This document shows, in pieces, positions 16,499 to 24,990 of a stretch of DNA of 64,000 nt (the first letter of the stretch is position 1; each line of letters opens with the position of its first letter). The translations under genes were made by a program, and so were the position numbers. Below the pieces are notes generated by a model. It saw only the letters and a list, made by a program, of their open reading frames with translations. It was not told where the DNA came from and made no database searches. Source of the stretch: Elizabethkingia sp. YR214 (GTDB taxonomy: Bacteria > Bacteroidota > Bacteroidia > Flavobacteriales > Weeksellaceae); the NCBI RefSeq assembly GCF_003058195.1, contig NZ_QBUH01000005.1, forward strand, positions 186,001-250,000, read 5' to 3'.

Positions 16499-17392
16499 AT
16501 GAACAAGAATATTGTAGTAATTGGTGCGGGAACTATGGGTAACGGAATTGCTCATACTTTTGCCCAGACCGGATTTAAAGTAAATTTAGTAGATGTTTCA
16601 CAAGAAGCGTTGGACAGAGGTATTAAAACTATTACCACCAATCTGGACAGAATTATTGCTAAAGGAAATCTTACAGAAGAAGAGAAATCCAATACACTAG
16701 CAAACATCTCTACATTTACAGCTTTGGAAGATGCTGTTAAAGATGCCGATCTTATTGTAGAAGCTGCTACAGAAAATATAGATTTAAAGCTTAAAATATT
16801 CCAACAAATGGATGCTGCCGCTCCGGCTGATTGTATTTTAGCAACCAATACATCTTCTATTTCTATTACTAAAATTGCGTCTGTAACTTCAAGACCGGAA
16901 AAAGTAATCGGAATGCATTTTATGAATCCGGTTCCTATTATGAAGCTTGTAGAAATTATAAAAGGTTACTCTACTTCCAAGGAAACTTTCAGTGCTATCT
17001 ATGAAATGAGCAAAACCCTGGGCAAAGTACCTGTAGAGGTAAATGATTATCCTGGTTTCGTAGCGAACAGAATATTAATGCCTATGATTAATGAAGCTAT
17101 TTATTCATTATACGAAGGTGTTGCCGGAGTAGAAGAAATAGATACTGTAATGAAACTTGGAATGGCTCATCCGATGGGACCATTACAGTTGGCTGACTTT
17201 ATCGGATTGGATGTTTGCCTTTCTATCATGAATGTATTATACGACGGCTTCAAAAATCCTAAATATGCGCCTTGCCCACTTTTAGTTAATATGGTAACAG
17301 CTAAAAAGTTAGGTGTAAAATCAGGAGAAGGCTTTTACGATTATAGTGAGAGTAAGAAGGCCGAAAAAATTTCCAAACAATTTGCAAAGTAA
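16499..17392 (+). CDS. 3-hydroxyacyl-CoA (3-hydroxybutyryl-CoA) dehydrogenase
   Basis: The 297-residue NAD-dependent enzyme oxidises 3-hydroxyacyl-CoA in fatty acid or butyrate metabolism. It has VIGAGTMGNGIAHTFAQ (residues 6-22), the catalytic His in GMHFMNPVPIMKLVEII (about 140) and the C-terminal dimerisation domain with DYPGFVANRILMPMINEA and LGMAHPMGPLQLADFIGLD. Length is that of the single-domain Hbd/PaaH type. The gap of 59 nt after the beta-lactamase gene contains no clear terminator. Confidence 0.92.
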   Translation: MNKNIVVIGAGTMGNGIAHTFAQTGFKVNLVDVSQEALDRGIKTITTNLDRIIAKGNLTEEEKSNTLANISTFTALEDAVKDADLIVEAATENIDLKLKIFQQMDAAAPADCILATNTSSISITKIASVTSRPEKVIGMHFMNPVPIMKLVEIIKGYSTSKETFSAIYEMSKTLGKVPVEVNDYPGFVANRILMPMINEAIYSLYEGVAGVEEIDTVMKLGMAHPMGPLQLADFIGLDVCLSIMNVLYDGFKNPKYAPCPLLVNMVTAKKLGVKSGEGFYDYSESKKAEKISKQFAK

Positions 17393-17418
17393 ACGAGGAA
17401 AGCCGAAAAAATTTTCCC

Positions 17419-17426
17419 TATCTTTG
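17419..17426 (+). promoter_or_regulatory. -7 promoter box for the small acidic protein gene
   Basis: TATCTTTG matches TAnnTTTG and lies 20 nt upstream of the ATG at 17447. Confidence 0.6.
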
Positions 17427-17446
17427 AAATATCAAATATTAAAGAA

Positions 17447-17686
17447 ATGAAATTACCTAAGTTTTTATTAGCCGACAATTCAGACTTTCCAGAGGATCTT
17501 TTTGTAGTTCATACTGAGTATCCACGTTTTATCCTAAATGTTGAGGAGGAAGAAGTAGAATGGTTAGACGATTTAGAAGGTGATGATGAAGAGCAAGTAG
17601 CAGAAGAAGCTACTAAAGTTGTAGAAGAAGCTTTCAAATGGTGTGATGCTGAGTTGGAAAAGTATGACGACGAAGACGAAGCTTAA
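17447..17686 (+). CDS. Small very acidic conserved protein
   Basis: The 79-residue cytoplasmic protein is unusually acidic: residues 32-52 and 64-79 are mostly Glu and Asp, ending EKYDDEDEA. The N-terminal part (KLPKFLLADNSDFPEDLFVVHTEYP) looks like a short structured region. I believe similar small proteins are widespread in Flavobacteriia, but no function is known to me. It has its own promoter box and a strong terminator, which supports a real independent gene. Confidence 0.82.
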   Translation: MKLPKFLLADNSDFPEDLFVVHTEYPRFILNVEEEEVEWLDDLEGDDEEQVAEEATKVVEEAFKWCDAELEKYDDEDEA

Positions 17687-17705
17687 TTGTAAAATCTAAA
17701 AAAAT

Positions 17706-17733
17706 AAATCCGCTCTTACGAGCGGATTTTTTA
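17706..17733 (+). terminator. Bidirectional terminator
   Basis: A perfect 10-bp stem (17706-17715 with 17720-17729), loop TTAC, followed by Ts. It separates convergent genes ending at 17686 and 17736. Confidence 0.9.
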
Positions 17734-17735
17734 TT

Positions 17736-18170
17736 TTAGTTTGCTTTCTGAAATTTCATTAAGAGCATATTTCCTTTATAGAGCTCCAGAGTATTTTTTA
17801 CAACAACATACTTATCGGCAGACTCCAGTATTTTAATAAAATTACTCTCTATCTTCATATCCATACTAGGACAAGCCATTCTGGTAGAACCAATTTGTTT
17901 TATAGAGAAATCTCCTTGCTTAGACTGGATTGTAATATCCTGACTAAAGATTTTATTACAACCTGCATTTCCGCTCATTCCTTTTTCAGGATCAAAGCTT
18001 ATATAAGGCTTTGCATTGGTCTGAAGGTTATCCATAACCTCCCAACGGGTATTGGACAATGTAGGCTGCTGTGTTCCGATCTTAGAAACATTTCCCAAAT
18101 TAGCAGTGGAAGTACAGGATGACACTGCAGCTAAAATTCCTATTGAGGCTATATAAAAAAGCTTTTTCAT
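17736..18170 (-). CDS. META-domain (HslJ-like) lipoprotein
   Basis: The 144-residue protein has a lipoprotein signal (lipobox AVSSC, Cys19) and a META domain. Diagnostic segments are TRWEVMDN, the GMSGNAGCNKIFS turn and IGSTRMACP. META/HslJ proteins are small beta-barrels linked to stress or antibiotic tolerance in other bacteria; the exact role is unknown. It precedes no other gene on its strand; the 138-nt gap to pheT shows no clear promoter consensus. Confidence 0.85.
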   Translation of the reverse strand: MKKLFYIASIGILAAVSSCTSTANLGNVSKIGTQQPTLSNTRWEVMDNLQTNAKPYISFDPEKGMSGNAGCNKIFSQDITIQSKQGDFSIKQIGSTRMACPSMDMKIESNFIKILESADKYVVVKNTLELYKGNMLLMKFQKAN

Positions 18171-18308
18171 ATGTAAATTTTTATCTTTTAGTCTGTATCC
18201 AATACAGTAATCTTTAATCTATTGAAAAAGACCACTGTACCAGTCCAGATTTCATAATTATAATCTTTTAGCAGATTGTAAAAATACTATTTTTTTCAAT
18301 AAATGAAT

Positions 18309-20708
18309 TTAAGAACGTAATTCAGCATTAAATTCTTTCTGATACTTCTTAATCAGCTTATTCATAATATTTGTAATCTCAGCTTCCTCTAACGTCTTCT
18401 CTGTATTCAATAATTCAAAGCTTAGAGCATAAGACTTCTTCCCTTCCGGAAGATTTTTACCTTCGTAAACATCAAATAACTGAATCTTCTTAAGGTTAGA
18501 AGAAATATCATTAGATGCCTGAAGCAAATCGTTATAAGAAACAGTTTTATCTACTAATAACGCTAAATCTCTTCTTATCTTATTAAACTTCGGAATATCT
18601 ACGAATTTAAAGTTAGTTGTGCTTCTTAAAGCCTGGCAAGCTTCCAGTTCTATCTCTGCATAATAAGCAGGTTGAGAAAGATCCGCATCTTTTAATAAAG
18701 CTTTGCTTACAACACCTATTCTGGCAATAGTTTTTCCTTCAGCAACAATTTCTAAAGCATCTGAGAAACGTGTATCTTCTAAAGCTTTTTCAGTAGTATT
18801 CAGTCCTAATTTGTCCAGCAATAACTGAACATAACCTTTCAGGATGAAGAAATCCGTCGGAGACTTACTCAGTATCCAGTTTTCAGGGTTATTATTACCG
18901 GAAACAAGAATTGCCAATTGTTTGCGCTCTTCAAATTTCTCTTTTTTGAAGTAGATTTTTCCAAGCTCAAAGAATTTAATATCCTGATTCTTACGCTTGA
19001 TATTGTAATCAGCGTTCTGTAATAATCCTTCTAATAAAGACTGACGCATTGTGCTAAGTTCATTACTCAACGGGTTTAGTAAGGTAACTGCATCTGCTTT
19101 TTCTTCTTTAAGAGAAGTCAGAGAGTTATTCATTACTTCATTAAAGCCATTGGACTGTAACATTCTCGCCCAGAAATTTTCCAGAGAATCCTGATCATCT
19201 AATGTTAAACGAACTGGTGTAAATGCTATTTTCTCCTGAGAGCTTACTTTGTTATATCCGTAAACACGAAGAATTTCTTCTATAACATCAATTTCTCTGG
19301 TTACATCAGCTCTGTATGGCGGAACAGAAATTTCCAGTCCGTCTTTAATCTCATTCAGAACTAATATATCAAGAGATTTCAGAATTTCTTTTATTGTTTC
19401 TCTGTGGATCTTAATTCCCAGAATCTGATCTACTTTGGAATATCTAAGGATAACTGGAAAATAATCAACTTTCTTAGGGAAAGATTCAAGGATTTCTCCT
19501 TTTAGTTTTCCGCCAGCAATTTCCTGAATCATCTCTACTGCTTTTAATAAAGCATCTTTAGTAATATTAGGATCTACACCTCTTTCGAAACGGAAAGAAG
19601 CATCTGTATTTAGTCCATGTGCCTTAGCAGCTTTACGCACTGCTACAGGGTTGAAATATGCACTTTCTAAGAACACAGAAGTTGTTCCTTCTGAAACTCC
19701 TGAATTTTCACCACCAAAAACACCGGCAATACACATTGGTGTATTATCTCCGTCTTTGATCATAATTTCGGTACTATTCAAGATACGCTCCGTACCATCC
19801 AGAGTTTTGAATTTCGTTCCTTCAGCAGCCACTCCTACTTTCACTACATGTCCATTGATCTTTGCAGCATCAAAAGCATGCAAAGGCTGTCCATAAGAAT
19901 GTAAAATATAGTTGGTAATATCTACAACATTATTAATAGGTCCAAGGCCAATAGCTTTCAGACGATTTTTTAACCACTCCGGAGATTCTTCAACTTTAAT
20001 ATCTTCGATAACAGCACCTAAATAACGAGGTGTTAATTCTGTATCTTCAACTTCAAGTTTGAAGTTATGGCTTCCTTCGCCGTTAATTACAGGAGCCTGA
20101 AGCTTGTTGAATGTAGATTTTAGTTTATTCAAAGATAAATAAGCCTGAAGATCTCTGGCAACACCATAATGCGACATAGCATCTGTTCTGTTTGGTGTAA
20201 GTCCGATTTCATAAACCTCATCCTGCTCTACTTTAATATAATCGGATAAAGACTTTCCAACTTCATATTCTTCCGGCAATACCATAATTCCGGCATGGCT
20301 TTCTCCAAGACCTAATTCGTCTTCAGCACAAAGCATTCCTTCTGACACCTCTCCTCTAAGTTTGGATTTAGCAATTTTAAAGGAATCTCCGTTATTCAGA
20401 TGAATTGTAGTACCTATTGTAGCCACTGCTACTTTTTGTTCTGCAGCAACATTGGGTGCACCACAAACGATATGTAAAGGTGTTCCGGTATTAATGTCTA
20501 CAGTAGTTACTTTCAGTTTATCTGCATTAGGATGCTGCTCACAAGTAAGCACTTTTCCAACCACTACTCCATTAAGACTTCCTTTCACAGATTCATAAGG
20601 ATCTATTCCTTCCACTTCCAGACCTAAATCTGTAAGAATTATTCCAAGCTTTTCAGCTGACAAATCTGTTTCAAGGTGAGTTCTAAGCCACTTATCAGAA
20701 ATTTTCAT
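18309..20708 (-). CDS. pheT: Phenylalanyl-tRNA synthetase beta subunit
   Basis: The 799-residue protein is the full-length bacterial PheT. Domains in order are the EMAP-like tRNA-binding domain (about 40-150, with NADKLKVTTVD and VCGAPNV), the B3/B4 editing domain (about 210-375, GVFGG), B5 (about 405-480), the catalytic-core-like region (FEL GK segment near 600) and the C-terminal FDX-ACB anticodon-binding domain (about 700-799). With PheS it forms the alpha2-beta2 enzyme charging tRNA-Phe. pheS is not adjacent, which is common in Bacteroidota. Confidence 0.97.
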   Translation of the reverse strand: MKISDKWLRTHLETDLSAEKLGIILTDLGLEVEGIDPYESVKGSLNGVVVGKVLTCEQHPNADKLKVTTVDINTGTPLHIVCGAPNVAAEQKVAVATIGTTIHLNNGDSFKIAKSKLRGEVSEGMLCAEDELGLGESHAGIMVLPEEYEVGKSLSDYIKVEQDEVYEIGLTPNRTDAMSHYGVARDLQAYLSLNKLKSTFNKLQAPVINGEGSHNFKLEVEDTELTPRYLGAVIEDIKVEESPEWLKNRLKAIGLGPINNVVDITNYILHSYGQPLHAFDAAKINGHVVKVGVAAEGTKFKTLDGTERILNSTEIMIKDGDNTPMCIAGVFGGENSGVSEGTTSVFLESAYFNPVAVRKAAKAHGLNTDASFRFERGVDPNITKDALLKAVEMIQEIAGGKLKGEILESFPKKVDYFPVILRYSKVDQILGIKIHRETIKEILKSLDILVLNEIKDGLEISVPPYRADVTREIDVIEEILRVYGYNKVSSQEKIAFTPVRLTLDDQDSLENFWARMLQSNGFNEVMNNSLTSLKEEKADAVTLLNPLSNELSTMRQSLLEGLLQNADYNIKRKNQDIKFFELGKIYFKKEKFEERKQLAILVSGNNNPENWILSKSPTDFFILKGYVQLLLDKLGLNTTEKALEDTRFSDALEIVAEGKTIARIGVVSKALLKDADLSQPAYYAEIELEACQALRSTTNFKFVDIPKFNKIRRDLALLVDKTVSYNDLLQASNDISSNLKKIQLFDVYEGKNLPEGKKSYALSFELLNTEKTLEEAEITNIMNKLIKKYQKEFNAELRS

Positions 20709-20772
20709 GTATTATTTTCTTATTATTTAGCTGCTGTATTTCGCACAGCTTTTATTACAAAATTTTGAACTG

Positions 20773-20780
20773 CAAATTTA
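20773..20780 (-). promoter_or_regulatory. -7 promoter box for pheT
   Basis: TAAATTTG on the minus strand matches TAnnTTTG. It lies 64 nt upstream of the pheT ATG and directly downstream of the dnaN terminator hairpin. Confidence 0.5.
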
Positions 20781-20787
20781 ATAAAAG

Positions 20788-20851
20788 AAAAAGCTTCATC
20801 CTGCATCTGATCCGATATTTTATATCCAATCAAATAAAGATGAAGCTTTTT
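20788..20851 (-). terminator. Terminator after dnaN
   Basis: A 13-bp perfect stem (20788-20800 with 20839-20851) with a long 38-nt loop and a T-rich downstream side on the minus strand. Confidence 0.75.
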
Positions 20852-20869
20852 GTCTATATTAAAATAAAA

Positions 20870-22000
20870 TTATAGGCCAATTACAGGCATCGAAAGCATA
20901 AGGATGCTCTCATTTTCTTCAAGACCGTCTACTGGTTCTATAATCCCCGGACGGTTTGGCTGTGACATCTTCATCGTAATATCATCTGATCCTAAAACAG
21001 AAAGCATTTCTGTTAAAAACTTAGAGCTGAATCCGATATTAATATCTTCTCCGTTGTACTCGCATGGAATCTGCATATCTGCTTTGTTTGCATATTCGGT
21101 ATCCTCTGCGTGAAGGTGAAGTAAATTTCCTGAAAGTTTGAATCTTACCTGATTAGTCGATTTGTTGGAGAAGATAGATGCTCTTCTGATAGAACTTAGT
21201 AATAAGTTTCTGTTAATCGTTAATACATTAGGATTCTCTTTCGGGATAACAGCTGTATAGTTAGGATATTTACCGTCGATAAGACGGCAGATCCAGATAT
21301 TATCCTGGAAGCTGAACTTAGCCATATTTTCATTGAATTCGATAAGAACTTCATCGTCTGTATTGGACAGGATGTTCTTGATGATAGCCAAAGGTTTCTT
21401 CGGCATAATGAATTCAATATTGTCAATATTCATTACATCTTTTCTGTTGTATACTACCAAACGGTGAGAGTCGGTAGACACAAAGTTAACTTCGTTCTCA
21501 TTAAACTGGAACAAAACACCTGTCATTACAGGTCTTAGTGAGTCGTTACTTGTTGCAAACAGAGTGTTAACCAATGCTTCTGACAAAATTCCAGCCTGAA
21601 TTTTCACGCTTTTAGAAGCATCAAATTCTGGCAACTCAGGATAATCCTCAGCATTGTCTAATGCTACGAAGTAATTATCCTTCTCATCCAAAATCTCAAG
21701 AAGACTGCCAATTCCGTTTTCAGACTCTTTTTCTACAAAAGTAAGAGGCTGATCTCCGAATGATTTAATTACATCCAGAAACATTTTAGCCGGAACAGCC
21801 ATTCTCCCGTTGTCTTCAGACTTTACAGGAATAGAAGTTATTAAAGTTGTTTCTCCGTCGGAAGCGGTAATTTTTAGATTGTCATTTTCCAGTTCAAAAA
21901 GAAAATTCTCTAAAATCGGTCTTGACTGGGAACCAGAAATTACTCCGCTTACCGTCTGCAAGGCTTTTTGTAACTCGCCGCTGGCAACAATAAATTTCAT
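20870..22000 (-). CDS. dnaN: DNA polymerase III sliding clamp, beta subunit
   Basis: The 376-residue protein is the beta clamp: three similar domains of about 120 residues each. Landmarks are the N-terminal MKFIVASGELQKALQTVSGVI, SDGETTLI, VKSFGDQP, STDSHRLVVYNRK (about 180-192) and the C-terminal LMLSMPVIGL that forms part of the peptide-binding groove. It tethers the replicative polymerase to DNA. dnaA, recF and gyrB are not nearby, so this is not a classical dnaA-dnaN origin region. Confidence 0.97.
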   Translation of the reverse strand: MKFIVASGELQKALQTVSGVISGSQSRPILENFLFELENDNLKITASDGETTLITSIPVKSEDNGRMAVPAKMFLDVIKSFGDQPLTFVEKESENGIGSLLEILDEKDNYFVALDNAEDYPELPEFDASKSVKIQAGILSEALVNTLFATSNDSLRPVMTGVLFQFNENEVNFVSTDSHRLVVYNRKDVMNIDNIEFIMPKKPLAIIKNILSNTDDEVLIEFNENMAKFSFQDNIWICRLIDGKYPNYTAVIPKENPNVLTINRNLLLSSIRRASIFSNKSTNQVRFKLSGNLLHLHAEDTEYANKADMQIPCEYNGEDINIGFSSKFLTEMLSVLGSDDITMKMSQPNRPGIIEPVDGLEENESILMLSMPVIGL

Positions 22001-22021
22001 AAAATAATTTTATAACGCAGA

Positions 22022-22029
22022 CAAAGATA
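22022..22029 (-). promoter_or_regulatory. -7 promoter box for dnaN
   Basis: TATCTTTG on the minus strand, matching TAnnTTTG, 21 nt upstream of the dnaN ATG. Confidence 0.6.
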
Positions 22030-22043
22030 ATGATTCTCCATAC

Positions 22044-22079
22044 AAAAAGGAAACTAAATGATGATTTAGTTTCCTTTTT
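22044..22079 (-). terminator. Terminator after the DUF2490 gene
   Basis: A perfect 16-bp stem (22044-22059 with 22064-22079) with a 4-nt loop, A/T-rich on both sides. Confidence 0.88.
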
Positions 22080-22102
22080 TATTGTATTTTTTTGCACATT
22101 CT

Positions 22103-22822
22103 CTAATCCACTACAGGAATGATTACTCTGGCATGTTCATCATCGCTGTGATCAATAGTGAAATTAAGCGCCATGTAAAGAAAATGTAAATTTTTGTTTC
22201 CGTTAGGTGAAAATTCTCTCTGCCACATATACCCCATTGAAGTACTGACCGATTTATTGAATTTATATCCAAATCCTGTAAACAGCCTGTTTCTCTTTAG
22301 GAAATCAGATTTCGGACCAACAAACAGCTCTTCAAATGCGTTAACAAAAAAAGTATTGGCCTGCATCTTTGGATTGTTAATCGGCATAGTAGCACTCAGA
22401 CGATACCTGAATCTGTTATCAGTTGTGTTTTCTCCAGTTTGCGACATATGGAAAAACCGCTGTTCAGCACGTCCCCTGTGATCAATATTTATACGTCCAA
22501 TATTATGACTATAAGTATACTGTAACCATAACCTTAGTTCTTCCTGAGAAATCTTTTGTTCTTTATAAGTTCCGTAACGTCCTATTCCTACAAAAGCCTG
22601 ATTATCGCGGTTGATATTATACCCTACACCACCTTTAGTTTCGTAATAATCGATATTGGTATAATCCTCAATAGATCTGGTCTGAAATTCCGTATAAGCC
22701 ATCCATTTTTTTGAAAACTTATAAGTAATTGATAACATATTGAAAGAAGAAATATGCTCTTTATTCTGAGCTTTCCCTATAACTGCCAAAGTAAGCAGCA
22801 CAAAAACAAAATGTTTTTTCAT
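22103..22822 (-). CDS. DUF2490 family outer membrane beta-barrel protein
   Basis: The 239-residue protein has a Sec signal peptide (residues 1-18, ending GKAQ) and alternating aromatic beta-strands that fit the DUF2490 family. Typical segments are KFSKKWMAYTEFQTRS, the paired strands INIDHRGRAEQRFF and FRYRLSATMPIN, a central FFVNAFEELFVG and RLFTGFGYKFNK. It is predicted to be a small outer membrane barrel; no function is established. The TonB receptor gene lies 103 nt upstream on the same strand. Confidence 0.85.
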   Translation of the reverse strand: MKKHFVFVLLTLAVIGKAQNKEHISSFNMLSITYKFSKKWMAYTEFQTRSIEDYTNIDYYETKGGVGYNINRDNQAFVGIGRYGTYKEQKISQEELRLWLQYTYSHNIGRINIDHRGRAEQRFFHMSQTGENTTDNRFRYRLSATMPINNPKMQANTFFVNAFEELFVGPKSDFLKRNRLFTGFGYKFNKSVSTSMGYMWQREFSPNGNKNLHFLYMALNFTIDHSDDEHARVIIPVVD

Positions 22823-22925
22823 TCGTATAACCGGAATTAATGACCTTTTTATTCTAAATTTACTTTATCAAACGGAATACTCTGTACATGAAATATTCCA
22901 TTCGGCAAAAGTAATAAAAAAGAAC

Positions 22926-24728
22926 CTAGAATTTACCTTTAAAATTAAAGCCTAGCTGAAACCATCTTCCCGGCATTGGTACAAGGCTTGCACCGGTATA
23001 TTTTGCATTGGTAATATTGTTAATCAACAAGAAAATATCAACATCTTTGGTACTAAATGTAAGCTTCTCTTCCAAAAGATTATAACTTCCTAATGTTACA
23101 CGCTGGTTGTACTGATACACAAGTTCGTTTGTAAACTTCCAGTACCCCAGTGTCAATTTTGCATTAAACTGATGCTTCAGATTCTCCAAAGCATAACGTG
23201 AATTTTCACCCTTATCATTGTTTTTAGCTTTGCTATCAAGATAAGTATAGCCTACAGATATGTTTTTCACGAAACTGTTAAAGCCTTGCGAAGCTTCTAC
23301 TTCCAATCCTTTGGTTTTTACATCAGAAATATTCTCCGCCATCCAGATACTCGTTGCATCTGTCCTTGTCCAGTCAATCGCATTTTTAGAATCCCTACCG
23401 AATACACTTGTTTTAAATAAGAATTTTTGTCTATTGAAACGGTAACCAATTTCATAGGAAAGAGCATTTTCAGGTTTCAGATCAGCATTTCCCTGCTCTG
23501 TTTTGCTCTGATAAAACAAATCGGTATAAGTTGGTACTCGGTGTACTTTTGCAACATTACCATATACTTTGTTTTGTTTATCTATATCAAAACCTACATC
23601 TACCCCGGGATAAAAGAAATTTCCTGTACCTGTATAATTTACCCAGCTTGCCCCCGGAATTATACTCAATCGGTTATTGATAAAAGAAAAATGATGTTCC
23701 GCCAAGATCTGAGTAACAAAACGCCCACGAGCTCCCAGATTGTTACTTCTTAGATCTTCCTGATGCATTTCCGCACCAATACCTGTAACTCCAAGAGACG
23801 ATTTATAACTTAAATTTAGTTCCCCGCCATAGTTATTACCAATATGCATATTGCGATAGATTTCAGGCTTATTTCTCACGAAAAGATACATATCCTGTGC
23901 CCTACGCCAGTATAAATTGGCATTTACACCCCAATTTCCAAATTTCTGATTATAGATTGCACTTACCAGTGAAGTTTGCGTTTCTTCATACTGATCTTTA
24001 GCTGCCGGTGACGAGTAAAAGCCATTGGCCCCAAACTTTTTTTCTACAAAACCAGCCTGAAATTTAATGCTTCCGTCTTTTATTTTCATCTGGTTCTGAT
24101 ACCAGAAATTTTTAATTTTATAATCGGTATTATAGCGATACCCTGCAGATTCAGAGTTATTTACCTGTAAAAAGTTCCCAAACTTCTCATTACCAAAATC
24201 AGCTGCGGCTCCTAGTGACCATGTTTTATAATCACCTCCTGTTGCAGAAACTCTGTACTCACCCTTACCGGAAGCTTTTGTAATGATATTAATAACCCCA
24301 GCGTAAGCATTTTGTCCAAATCTGCGGGCTGCAGGTCCTTTTATAATTTCTATTCTTTCAACAGATGCTAAACTGAACGGTACATTCATCATATTATGTC
24401 CTGTTTGGGCATCACTCATCCGGATACCATTAACCAGCATCAGTACCTGCTCAAAAGAACTACCTCTTATACTAACATCAGCCTGAGTATCTGCCATGCC
24501 TCGTCTTCTGACATCTACACCTGTATAGTAAGCTAACAGATCCTCAATAGATTGCGCAGGTGCTTTCTCGATCTGTTCTTTGGTGATAATCTCAATATTT
24601 TCACTTACTTTTTTATACGGAAGCGATAAGAACTTCCCGTCTATCACTACCTCATCAATCGCTTTTTCCTGGGCCATAATACCGACAGTAGGAATCAACA
24701 CAATAGCACTTAGTAATAGTTTCTTCAT
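22926..24728 (-). CDS. TonB-dependent outer membrane receptor, BtuB-like
   Basis: The 600-residue protein has a signal peptide (1-19), a plug domain (about 35-150) and a 22-stranded barrel ending in an aromatic residue (FKGKF). The plug motifs GVDVRRRGMADTQADVSIRGSSFEQVLMLVNG, DAQTGHNMMNVPF and IEIIKGPAARRFGQNAYAGVINIITK are close to the BtuB branch that imports cobalamin, but substrate cannot be fixed by sequence alone. No cobalamin riboswitch precedes it, although one occurs at 12.5 kb. No carboxypeptidase-like extension is present. Confidence 0.85.
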   Translation of the reverse strand: MKKLLLSAIVLIPTVGIMAQEKAIDEVVIDGKFLSLPYKKVSENIEIITKEQIEKAPAQSIEDLLAYYTGVDVRRRGMADTQADVSIRGSSFEQVLMLVNGIRMSDAQTGHNMMNVPFSLASVERIEIIKGPAARRFGQNAYAGVINIITKASGKGEYRVSATGGDYKTWSLGAAADFGNEKFGNFLQVNNSESAGYRYNTDYKIKNFWYQNQMKIKDGSIKFQAGFVEKKFGANGFYSSPAAKDQYEETQTSLVSAIYNQKFGNWGVNANLYWRRAQDMYLFVRNKPEIYRNMHIGNNYGGELNLSYKSSLGVTGIGAEMHQEDLRSNNLGARGRFVTQILAEHHFSFINNRLSIIPGASWVNYTGTGNFFYPGVDVGFDIDKQNKVYGNVAKVHRVPTYTDLFYQSKTEQGNADLKPENALSYEIGYRFNRQKFLFKTSVFGRDSKNAIDWTRTDATSIWMAENISDVKTKGLEVEASQGFNSFVKNISVGYTYLDSKAKNNDKGENSRYALENLKHQFNAKLTLGYWKFTNELVYQYNQRVTLGSYNLLEEKLTFSTKDVDIFLLINNITNAKYTGASLVPMPGRWFQLGFNFKGKF

Positions 24729-24751
24729 TATAACAGTAATTTTTAAGTCGG

Positions 24752-24759
24752 CAAAGGTA
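24752..24759 (-). promoter_or_regulatory. -7 promoter box for the TonB receptor
   Basis: TACCTTTG on the minus strand matches TAnnTTTG and lies 23 nt upstream of the ATG at 24728. Confidence 0.6.
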
Positions 24760-24777
24760 CTGGAGTCTCATCTAAAT

Positions 24778-24791
24778 ATCCGGATCCGGAT
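24778..24791. promoter_or_regulatory. Perfect 14-bp palindrome upstream of the TonB receptor promoter
   Basis: ATCCGGATCCGGAT is fully self-complementary. It is centred about 29 bp upstream of the -7 box of the BtuB-like gene, a position suited to an operator. No regulator can be named. Confidence 0.4.
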
Positions 24792-24965
24792 TTTATGATA
24801 AGTGCTAGTCCGGTTAGTTTTTAATAGATTGCATCGGTTTACTCATTTTTTAATCCATTTACTTGTAAACTTCCCGTTTTATTTTGGATATCCCTTCACT
24901 ATATAATTTAGCATCTTTTATGATTTACAATTCCAATATCTACTTCGTATTAGGCTTTAATTTTT

Positions 24966-24973
24966 GTAATTTT
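24966..24973 (+). promoter_or_regulatory. -7 promoter box for uvrA
   Basis: TAATTTTG matches TAnnTTTG and lies 17 nt upstream of the ATG at 24991. Confidence 0.6.
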
Positions 24974-24990
24974 GCATCCTTATAATTATT

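Noticed and set aside
20870-22100. Replication origin next to dnaN
   Set aside because: No dnaA, recF or gyrB nearby and no cluster of DnaA-box-like words was noticed; dnaN is often separate in Bacteroidota.
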